From positions 496,001-560,000 of the forward strand of contig NC_088312.1 in assembly GCF_910592395.1 (NCBI RefSeq): a stretch of 64,000 nucleotides of DNA, written 5' to 3'. Positions within the stretch are counted from its first letter, which is position 1; every line of letters begins with the position of its first letter. Position numbers and translations under genes: made by a program. The notes under the pieces were generated by a model that was given only the letters and a program-made list of their open reading frames with translations, was not told where the DNA came from and did not search any database. This document shows positions 23,829-35,800 of the stretch, piece by piece. Origin of the DNA: Lineus longissimus. Its lineage: Eukaryota; Nemertea; Pilidiophora; Heteronemertea; Lineidae.

Positions 23829-26800
23829 TCAACGTTTGATTCGCTGGGCATCCATCTTCTTGTCTACTTTAACCAATTTGCCCCTGTTGGCGGCGTCATT
23901 GACCAGATTCTTCCAGAGTTCTGAGCGATTCTGAAAACATCAGACAACAGGATTTAGATGATGATGTAAATCTTTATCTCAACAGAAGTCATTGCCAATT
24001 ATATATTATAAACATTATGATGATGACAATGTCCTCAGTATAGGAAGATAATGATTGTGCCTCCAATATGGTAAGGTTGTGACAATGTCTTGAGATTACG
24101 ACAGTTCATGTCCTGAGATTGCTACATTGCCTCATATCGGGTAAGACTGTACTGTCTTCCATACAGTCAGAAGAATAATTCATTCAGAGGACAAACTCAC
24201 TGCAATATTATGCATCCGTCCACAGATATAGAGGGCTCTCTGAGCCCTTGTAAGAGCCACCAAACACTTGCGGGACTGTGCCAGTTCACTGAAAAAAAGG
24301 ATTAGAATTCATTAAAACTCTACAATAATGAAGACAAACGGTAGAGCCTGGCTTGTTTGTTTTCCCAAGACCTGTTACTTCTGAGATGAAGACACTGATA
24401 CCAGATGAGACTTCCTTTTGTACTCAAGAAGACGACACTTTCCCACTGCCATTGCAATACAATACCAGATGAGACTTCCTTTTGTACTCAAGAAGACGAC
24501 ACTTTCCCACTGCCATTGCAATACAATACCAGATGAGACTTCCTTTTGTACTCAAGAAGACGACCCTTTCCCACTGCCATTGCAATACAATACCAGATGA
24601 GACTTCCTTTTGTACTCAAGAAGACGACACTTTCCCACTGCCATTGCAATACAATACCAGATGAGACTTCCTTTTGTACTCAAGAAGACGACACTTTCCC
24701 ACTGCCATTGCAATACAATACCAGATGAGACTTCCTTTTGTACTCAAGAAGACGACACTTTCCCACTGCCATTGCAATACAATACCAGATGAGACTTCCT
24801 TTTGTACTCAAGAAGACGACACTTTCCCACTGCCATTGCAATACAAATGACACAATCTTGTTGGGACAATTATTATTAAACGACTGCCTTTTCTTACCCA
24901 ATGGGATCCATATTGTTGCCAATACAGAAACAAGGGATGATCACAACGGGATACTCCTTGCCTTGTAGCGAGTGGTAGCGCAAGACATCCACGTTCCTTA
25001 GGTTGGTGCTGAGATAGAAAAAGACACACTTAGTCTGTGTTAGAAACCAAGTTGGTCGGCTAATAAAAGTGGCTTTAAGGCAGCAATGAGGCCTTTAATT
25101 TGTTTGTCATTGGGGCATAATTAATTAATGTCATATTAGCTTACAGTTGGAATCTTGCTCTGATGGCCTTCTTCAGGTCATCGGTCGGTGGTAAGATGAC
25201 GATCTTGATGTCGCCGTTCTGCTCCTTGATGGTTTCACACAGCTTAAGGAGGAACATCATCTCCAGGGAATCTGGTGAATCACTGCCGAGAGAAACAACA
25301 GTATCATGATCAGGTTAAGGCTATAGTCCTACATCCTGAATCGGCACAATCTCACCCCTCCAAAAAAATATTTGGAAAACAATGTTTTTGGGGCTGATGA
25401 TTAAGTTACGAATCCAGCACTGCTAGTTGTTACCTACCCTTGGTTCTCGAGGACCTTTTTCTCAATGATGTCAAACACCAAATATGGCAAAATCCCGCTC
25501 GCCTTGTCACTTCGGTCTGTTCTCCTGAAAAGATACCGACATTTTGGAATGATGAAAATCTGAGATAAAACATGCCGGGAGATTATAATCTAGGACAGCA
25601 AATAAACCACATGGCCGGCTTGACAAGATTATACACCATATTACACACCGGTGAAATTCTGCTAATGGTTCAATGATTTGAACAAAGCAAGCTGGGTTCC
25701 AATCATTTACCAGTCTGACAGTTCCATGCATGTTCATTACTTACGTAGAATAGGGTGGACACTTGTCCTGCTTATAGAAATGCCTATACGGGAACATCAT
25801 CACCTCAGGTCCTGCTCGATGCAGCATCCTCAGTTCCAGCACTGGTCGATGCAGCGTCTCACACTTAAAATGCCAATACTCAATGAGCCGCTTGAACAGG
25901 GAGCATCCTAACTTCAGTTGATAGGACTTCTGAAGAAAAAATGGATATCTAATGGATGAGATTGAGCCGATGAATTGGCTACCGACGAAAGAGCAAGGCA
26001 GTTCAGTTCTGTACAAGTAATTTGCTTGGCAATTACAACTGACCCAACCCTGTAGACCTTTCTGTCAATGTAAAAGCTGACCCACACTCAAAAAGATTCC
26101 TGTGACATTTGGCTGAGAGTAGTTTTACTGGCACATGTTGATGATGAAGTAATGATGTATCCAAAGGTTGGAGTCAAAGTGATAACGAATGTGAACACGT
26201 CTTACCTCCGCTGCAACACTGGCCTGCAACTGCTCTGTATCACCGAGCAGGATTAGTTTACTTGTCCCAAACTGGAGCGGTATCAATGTGTCGAGTTCTG
26301 TGCATGATGTGGCCTGGAAAGACAGAATACTTTCTGTTAACAGACAATCACTCTGCCACACAACTAAAGTGACAATTCAAAACAGACGAGCGGGCTGTAG
26401 TGATGATGTTGTGGGATGAGCTTGCTGAAGTCCCCACTTTATCTTCAAAGTATATTACAAATTTCAAATGTCAAAGTCACACCAGGGAAGGTCATTTACC
26501 TCATCAATGATAGCACATGTGAAGTTGAGCTGCCTCGTGTTGGCCTGTTGGCCCTTCAGACTCGTCTTGAAGTGATCCATGAGAACGTTAGCATCAGGTG
26601 AGTTCAACACGCAGCAGATTACTTCGGTTGCATGAAGCAGGTCCTGTCTGATCTCAGCCTCTTTGAAACGATGTTGAATCATTGCCTGCAACACAGATGA
26701 GGACAAAATGAACCAAAACCTGCCTAAATGTTAGATATTACAGCACGTACACATGCAGGCAAGAATGTTCTAACACACAAAGGTTGAAAGTTATGAATTG

Positions 26801-29800
26801 TTTGTTTGTTGGATCAGGGAGTTGTAATCAGATTAAAAATCCCTAATTGGACAGAACTTCTACAAAACGAATCAAGCAAACATTGGTAACAGGACTAACT
26901 AACAGTGGAGTCAAGGTTGGGTTAGTAAGGAGAAAAAGCTGGTTATCTAAAATGCAGCAAAAATAAATAGGACTAACGTCGTTGCTGGCATGCCCCACAA
27001 GTTGCTGGAAGAAAAGAAAACCATAAGGTGCATTAAAACCAGGGGAGGGGAGGTCAGGGGAAGGGAGAGACACTCAAAATGGACATAGAGGATTTGTGTA
27101 TAATTATTCACATGTATCAAAACATTCCTGTTAAAACTGCTGGAAATATGGTCAAGCAAAAAGACAATAACACAATAACACCAGATCGGGGAATTCGGTA
27201 TGAGATTTTGACATCAACACAAGTTTACACAACATAAGCAACTGATATGTGAACATATCTCAAAGTCCTCACTTGGCTCAGTATTGAAATACGACACCAT
27301 GATATTTAGTTTAGATACACAACATAGTACTGATACATTTCAAACATCACCAAACATCACCAAGAACAAAACAAACTCAGCTTACATCATAAATCTTCTG
27401 TTGGTTGTCTTTCCTTGTTCTTTCCCGGTTGACCACCCCTTCCAAGCACTTTGCCTGTTGAAACAAATGAAAATGTCTCACACAAACAAAACATTACCTT
27501 GAGACCTGAATATGACCAAGGTCACTTGATATAAGAGGAACCATGCAGGTCCCTCATGGCATTTGTAACTCCTGAACCTACAAGTTGGGGAGTGGTCCAC
27601 AGCCTCGGAGCTGATATTACTAGGGTTGGCTACCAGCTATTCCTAACTAGAGCACCCTCATAGCTTTTACTACTCACCTCGTTCATGCTTTGAGCCCTTC
27701 CATCTAATCGCAGCGACTGCATCCTTGCTGTGTTTCTGTTGATACTATCTTTCAGGTTCAGCAAGTCTTTTTTCAGATCGCTCACATGTGCATTCCGCTC
27801 AATCTTTGCCACTGGAAGTATAAACAATGGGTGATATGAATAAAGGCTAGCAAATGCTTTTACTTCAATTTTGTACAGAAAGGCCAAGTGTAAATGTACA
27901 TGGAGTTTTAGATAAAAGCATTTACTACTCTTTATTCATATCACCCAATAACTGCAACCTTCAACAATTACCCATTTCATGTATTCCTCTCCTTTGGGCT
28001 CAATTAGTAGTAACCATATGATGTCACATTTGGCAGATCTTCTAACAGTAACAGTACCAATTACATTTCATTATATACAGTAGTACCTGTCCTAGAGTGA
28101 CAGAGATGAATACAACTTGTGTGTATATCACAGCTCAGCAACTTATGTACATAACACATGCAATCTGAGTGCAGACGTCACCTGGTGGTGGACTGCGCAT
28201 CAGATACATGCCGAGTCGAAAAACAACGAAAAACAAAAGAGAGAGAAAATCTACTCACAGTTGTTAGCCTGCATTTTAACCAGGTTGTCAAGACAAAATG
28301 GAAGCACATCTGGGTGGACATTCCTCGAGCCTATTCGTAGGAGGTTAATCTCTGCAATGTGACAAGAGAATATGTACAGTATAACTTGATACCCTCGACA
28401 TCTACAGTGTAGAGTGATTTCATTAGGAAACAAGGACATATCATTGTAACTCTTCGGCTGTCAACTTACTGAGCTCTTGCTTCCTCTTCAGCACCTTCCT
28501 CACCATGTTATCAAGCGCACATTCATTTGGGGCACACAAGAGCACCTTAGGTTTGCCCCCAATCCAATCTTTCTCCAACTGTAAAACAAGAACTAAAGAT
28601 CAGGTAGCAAAGGCGCAGCATGACTGCAAACATAAACCAAAGTGGATCCTGCTCATGAAAGCTTTCAATGGGTTTTTCTATCATGCTGTCATGTCGACAG
28701 GGTCTGACTCACTGTACACAACATAAGTGATGAGGCACACTATCGAAGACCTGCAGCTCACACACAACACACTTGAGCTTGACTAATGAAGGAAAATGTC
28801 GTTATGAGGTCAGGTTTGAACCCACAGTCCTCAGATTCTGTGAGGGACACCTAAACCATACTGGCAACGTTCATGACAATACTGACCTTCATGATTTGCC
28901 TGATGATTTCTGGCACCATGTGAGACTTGCCAGAGCCTGCCGGACCTTTGATCAGGATGATCCTAGCGACAGCGTATGGCTGGAGTGCAGCCTTGGCAGC
29001 GATACAGATGGCATCAGCTTGGTCTTTATGGTAGCCAGCACTCTGGAAAGACAAGTCATAAACTTCCTAATGAACTCTTCACAACAGTTTTAAATGGACT
29101 ACATGTACGGTACATGTTACTGATGTCAACTTGTTTCTTACGTTACAGAGACAATAACACACACATCTTTCTCTTCTTTACATAAAATTGCTCATCCAGT
29201 TGCACAAAATAAAAGAAATCAAACCATGCTAAAATAATTACATAAAAAGGAAAGGAATGAAAAATGAAACAGAAAGGTGAAGATCATGCAAACTCAGGAC
29301 TCACCTGTAAACTTTCAACAGTTTTCTGAAAGTGGGTCAAAGTCAAGCAGGGTGAAATGCAAGCGATTCACAGACAGCACAGAACATAACACAACCTGAA
29401 CCACAAATCATTTGGAACCTGGTAGTACCAGTGCCTTCTGGTGCCGAGATCAATGAGTCGGCCTATTTAGGTAACAAAGTAAGAGTGCATGCTAACATCT
29501 GAATATCGTGTACAGCTACATTCTCCTGGCTGGTATCTGCTGCGGCCTTGAGGCAAACACTAGCAAGAAAGGAAAGTCCCCATGGAACCAAGCAAGCAAT
29601 GAAGTCCACCAATAAATAAGCAAGTTAGTACCATCAAAGTGAGTGAGAGAAATAGTGCAACCTGCAGCCAGGAGAGATATGAACAAATAATAATGATCTT
29701 TCATCGTCCACCACTTACCATGACTTTTTTATCAAGGACGGCAGTGGATTCGTTGAAGACGTTTGGTCGGTTTGGTTTGAGGATGTGCTGGCGTAGAGTC

Positions 29801-32800
29801 ATGTTCTTGCTGAGGAAGAACATGGCAGAGAACTGGCGTATGGCCATACTGAGGGAGGAGACAGCCTGCAAGGTGAGACAAGGACATGTAAACACTCAGC
29901 AGAAAAATCAAACCATTTCCTGCACATTATTTCATAGAACCAAGTTGACCTGGCCACAGTACAATGCTTTAATGATCTAGTTGAACAGATCATTTGAATA
30001 CTTTTTTTAAAGAGGGCTTCCCCTCTGAAGAGAAATGAACCCTGCCAATGGTGTCGCTTACACGAACTGGTATGATGGTGCCAGGAGCGTAGACGATCTT
30101 CCTGAACTTTAACGTCAGTTTGTAGATGGCGAGATCATAGTTTTGAATGAGGTCTCGGCGCTCATGTCCGTCTGAAATGAGAGGAAATAGATTAATTCTG
30201 AGTCAAAGGGAACAATGAGCTCCAAAAAGGTTTTGCGACTTAGAATTCACATTGAATTATGATGGTGTTGTTTACTCTATCAAAGTCAGAGAACGTCTAG
30301 CCTCCCACGAGCCAATCATCAGGAGGCCTGCATCAAATGATTACTGAGCTACTCACTCCAACAGAATTCCAATGAGCGGTCGTCAAAGTCTGTCGGGTTA
30401 ACAGGAACCACTGTACATTTCTTGACATATGCCAGCACAGGACAATGAACACCAGTTTCAGCGAGCTGCACCACTGCCATGACCAAGTCGTCTTCTTGGA
30501 ATATCCGTCTTTCTCCTTTCATGATTTTAGCTGTAAAGATTCCAAAGTATGTGCAGGCTTACAGGCTCCACAATATTCAATAGGTAGGGGATTCACAGAC
30601 CATAAACCTTAAACTGCTTGTTCTGTAAAGCTAAGCTCGCTACATGAACCATACACAGGCGAGGAAACGTCATGAAAGGGCATCATAAAATGGCCATGTA
30701 TCTTTAAGCTTAACTAGACATCATGTGAAGAGGTGACTATAGTTTACCTTTACAGATGAGATCCATGGAGCACATGTGGCCATTGCCTTGCTATCTTTAA
30801 GCTTAACTAGACATCATGTGAAGAAGTGACTATAGTTTACCTTTACAGATGAGATCCATGGAGCACATGTGGCCATTGCCTTGCGGCGGCTTCAGACCAG
30901 TGATGACAACATCATGTTTAAACTGTGGGCTGGCATGCTTAATATGATCATTGAACATCTGAAAAAGATAGAAACTTGTTTCATTTGTTGCAATCTCTTC
31001 AATGGAGGTAGGCCCAAACAAAATCATTCAGGTCCAAACAAAGTCATTCAGGTCCAAAGAAGTCTGTTTTAGGCTTAATTTAAACCAGCTACATGTATGT
31101 CCCAACCACAAATCGACAACCTTAACAGAATGCCAGCCCTCCAGCCACATAAGACATCATATTTGAAATCTTATTCATGACTTTTTGTCACTCATTTCCT
31201 CATCATCTCGAAACCCCACAGTATTCCTACCTTCTGCCAGGTTTCCAGCATTATGTACGGAGTGAAAACCTTATAATAGTCGACCATGGTATCAAACGTC
31301 CGTTGGTTCGGATGTATTCGGCTTGTGTCAATGATTGGGGGTGGAACAGTCATTTTTTCTGAAATCAGAGAGATACAAAGAATGCTTCATTACTGGCAGT
31401 TGACAAAAGCCCAGAAAACATATAAAATGTCCCATGTTTTGATGCATGAACACTTTTTAAAGTTAGAAATCATGCCATTGGCTCTCTGAGCAGCCAGGGC
31501 TTGACTGGCGTAAGATTGTGTTCACATCCACACAGCAACAGCCAATTGGAGATTCCTTTCAATGACATTTTGCACCTACCTTGTTCTTTCAGCCAGCTGT
31601 AGTTCCAGTTAAGTATGTACAAAACAAAATCATCTAGCAAGGCTGGCAATGATATGTTCTGGTCTTTCCGTGGTATCGGGAGAGATTGGAATCGGCTATC
31701 AGCCTGTTCAAGTGGCTCTTCGATCTCCTGCGAGACAGGTAGCACAGCTTCGAATTGGTTAGAGCGGATTGGACGGGGCTCGGGTGATTTCACCCTGGGA
31801 TCCCAGCGTAAACGTCCCTTTGGTTTACGCACACCAGGCTGCAAAAACAATCAGTGAGACACAGCCTCAGCAAGGAATAGACGCATGTTATGGCACATGT
31901 GGCAGTCTTTGACAAGGAGTATTTGATAACCGCCGAGTAAGGAGAGGGGCTCATTGCGCTGGCACACTTCACATTAGACTGGCCTATTGGCAGAAAAACA
32001 CTGCCAACTGTTACAGCCTAGAAAGATTTTGTCATGAGCAAAAGCACATATCTGTAGATGGAAGAAGAGAAACTTTGCTTGATCTTTCACTGCGCAGTCA
32101 GACTTATCCATGACCGACAGCTACCAAGAATCTTACAAAATACAGAATTCAGCTTACCTCCTTAAGAATGCCAACAACTTGATCACCATTTTTTTTATAA
32201 AAAGTTGATTCCAGCACCACAATCCTGATATCATCAACAGGCTCTTGCACGATGTGCCTGATATCACCAGTCGGCTCCTCTGGAAGTCCGGGGGCAGGAC
32301 CATCATCCATCGGGCTCTCACCTCTTTCCTGAATCGGTTTGAAGGTACGCTCAGTGATCCCACCACTCTTAATCATAGTATTCCCTCCACAGACAGATTC
32401 ATGTAATGCACTTACGTCAGAAGGTACTGTTCTATGTTGTCTTTGGTTATTTTTCACAGAATCAGATTTATGTGCAGATGTTTTATCACCGTCCTTTGCC
32501 TTTCGACCTCGAACAGCTGCTACCTGACTTTCAGCAGACCACTTTGAATGACCTCCTTCTTTTCTGACAGATGTTGATTTCTCAGCAGATTCATGTCTGC
32601 CTGCTGGCTGTTTCCTATCTTTCTTTGGAGCAGGTTTACGCGATGGAGGCTTCTTAGTTTGTAGCATCGCGTCTGTCAATATGGCCTGTCTTGATGAGAA
32701 GCCTCGTTGGACTGGTTTTTTCTTCCGAGCTCGTTTCTCACTAGGTGGTGCCACTTGACCAGCATGACCATCCGTATCTTTTGAGTGGCCAGGATCAACA

Positions 32801-35800
32801 GATGGTGCGTCTGCTCCACTGTCGCCTGATGAATGCCGGAGGCGGGGAATACGAAAAGATCCCAAAGGACGGTTTGATGATACAGCCAGAGCACCTTCCC
32901 AACCTGAAAGCAATTTGGTTTGTAATAGATCTGTTAAAACTAACCTAATAACTTATTTACCAAATGATCACCCTACTAGCCTTTATTTCAACATGTTGTT
33001 GGACAGATGTTGAAGAGATCTTGTGGGCAATTGATTGTGTGACGAACCAATCAGGTGTAGGCTTGAGCAAGAAGAAGACCACTAACCTGCAGGTGCCAGT
33101 GGTGTTTTCCCCTTTGTCACTCTCCGCTTCTCCTTCAACTCCCTGGAGAGCTGTCTACGATCCACCTCCGCCTGCTTGCAGCCTTGTATCTGCTTCATCG
33201 TTTGTTCGATCAACGAACTGCGTCTCTTTTTAAGAGGTCCTTTTGAAACAGAGGTCAGCCAACCTCTGTCTTCATCGGACTTTGCTTCATCAGGGGATGG
33301 TATCGGTCCTGGTTTGGCAGGTCGTCTCTTTGGCAAGTTGGGTCTGTAGAAGCTATACACGTCAACAGCTGCCTCACCATCACATGAATCATACCTACAG
33401 GAATAGAAAGTCAGAGTTAATAGAGCGGACACATACCCCCATCCTGCCAGAACACCCTTGCAGAGATGCCAGGATGGGATGATGGGCCAACGGAAACGTG
33501 CATTTACAGCAAAGCTCCCTCCCTCAAGGCCGGCCATGCAACACACTAGGTACCCGGTATCTCAAGATTCTATGGCAAGACATCAGCAAGACTGGACGTC
33601 ACTACATTGGCACCTCCTTTGCTTTAAGAAGAGGGTTAAAGTCAGCCCTAGCGCCAGGTGTCCAACAACTTGCCTTAGTATACAGTTCAGTACACAACGA
33701 TGACTGCCATATAGGCCCATAGCTAAAGGCTGCCAGTCTGGCAGATTCAGTTCACGTCTGGTGTTAAGATAACAACAGAGAAACCCACCTGGCCTTGGTC
33801 TCTTTCTCTCTTCTTCCCTCCCGACTCGCCTCCTTCACTATCTGCACCTTCCCTGCTCGCCGTTCTCTCTGCCTGGTCTCCTTCTCCCTCCTCTCTTCCT
33901 GTCTCTTGTACCTCCACTCCAGTCTCTTGTCTTGCTGCGGCACTGTCAGCTGTGTTGATTTCGGATTGAAATTACTCATCACTTTTTCTTTCACTGCCTT
34001 AAGCTTTTTATTAGATGCAGATTGACAAGGCTGGACAGGATCAGCAGACTGCACCGTTTCCATAGCAACTTCATCATGATCTGACATACGATCCAGATGA
34101 CCTTGACCATCAAGGTCAACACCCTCCATGACCAGCGACTGATCAGATTCAGCAGATGATTCCCGCAAGTCAATACACATACTGGCTTTAAACGACAAAT
34201 GATGCTCTGACCTCACAGTTCCACGATATCCTTCTAAAAACTCGGATGTTGAAGATTTCACAGATTTTCCAGAATGCAGTTTCGATTCATTACAGTCAGA
34301 TTTACAAGATGTATCTTTTTGTTTCAATTTTGCACCACTGACAGTTTCACATTCAGCAACTTTAGTCAAACTTGCAGCCGTCTGCGTTCGTTGTTTACTA
34401 CCGGACTTACCACCTGTTGAGCTGCCAGATGAATGACGCAGCTTTTTAGACAAGTTCTCAATTCCACATCTAGAGGAGTCTTTATACTTTGTTGATTTTG
34501 TCTTAGCAACAATGTTGGTAGTTTTACTAGAAGTTGCATCACTGGACAAATGTCTTTCCTTTCCTTTAGCACCCTCCTTTTCATCACCGCCCTTTTCTAA
34601 ATCCTTCACACCTGTAGGTTTACTACGTTTATCTGAATCTTTGGAATGCCTAGATTCATAACGTTCAGCTGACACTTTAATTGGTGTTTGTTTACCACCC
34701 TCTTTTGTCACGGCTTTCTTGGATTTATACTCAGAGGACATCACTTTTGATAACGACAATTTAAGTTGTTCTTTAGCAGTTACATCAAATGCAAATTGAC
34801 GTCTAGCTTGTGTTGTTCCCTCAGAAGTTTTTCCCTTTTTTTCTGACTCAGACAGTTTTGAAACATTTGAAGACAAGTCTGTGTCCCGTTCCACACTTCT
34901 AGCTCTGCTCTTTCTAGGTAACCCATTCAATACCTCGTTATCAGATTCACCTGACGTTTCAAGCAACTTCTCCATGTCACATCTAATGTCAAGGTCAACA
35001 TCCGATGATATCTCACCCATATTAACATTCTTCGGTTCTCTCCTACGTGTATGCACCAAGGATGGCAGGCTATCATCACTAAAATCTTCACGACCTGAGC
35101 ATGCAACACTGGTAGTTGAATCTCCCGAGTCCCTTTTCCTTTGCCCATCTCTGACTCCTTTCTTTACCTCCACCAACGACATGTCAAGCACTTCATCATT
35201 TGACTCTTCAGATTCCACTAACTTAGCAGAACATTTCCTCCTTTTCTTATTCAAACTATCTTCAGATGCACTTGATTGTACTTCCTCCTCGACTGAAGTC
35301 TTTTCAGCAACATCAGAGGTTTTGAGCCATTCCTCTTCTTCTGTTTCCTCCTCTGATTCTCGGAAAGACTGATGGGCAGTAAAACCTTGACTCATGAATT
35401 CTGTTTCCCGAAAAGAATGGTCAACATTGAATCCCTGGCTCATGAATCCTAATTCATTGTTTGATTCATTTCCCGAAGTCTCCTCGACTGATCCGCCTAT
35501 GATACTGTCATTTCCATCATCTATTTCTCTTTCGTTGTCTACATCCCCATCTGAATCATCATCAATATCAAAGTTGACCCCACCAATGTCATCACAGCTG
35601 TCATTGTCCTCAGAAGACAAAGCCCTCGGCTCCCCAATGCCATGTTCTTCACCGCTGTGACCCCCAATATCTAACACATTCACCCCATCAAACTGAGGGC
35701 AGATTGTCTCCAACTGAGCCCACACCTCGGCCAAGGACTGCTTGGAAATCGCCTCTTTCATGACGACCTCTTCTATCGTATCATTACATAGGACATCTGA

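Noticed and set aside
24398-24846. CRISPR-like array of 64-bp repeats
   Set aside because: Units are contiguous with no unique spacers, and the setting is a eukaryotic intron.
24482-24968. Series of 60-76-residue frames MYSRRRHFPTAIAIQYQ
   Set aside because: Shifted readings of the 64-bp repeat (64 is not a multiple of three), lying in a senataxin intron.
25438-29042. Separate small helicase-like gene apart from the giant exon
   Set aside because: All 25 exons chain in compatible phase with no intervening start or stop, total size and order match senataxin, so one gene is the simpler model.
34881-35372. 163-residue plus-strand Ser/Phe-rich frame inside the senataxin exon
   Set aside because: Antisense shadow of the Ser/acidic-rich coding strand.
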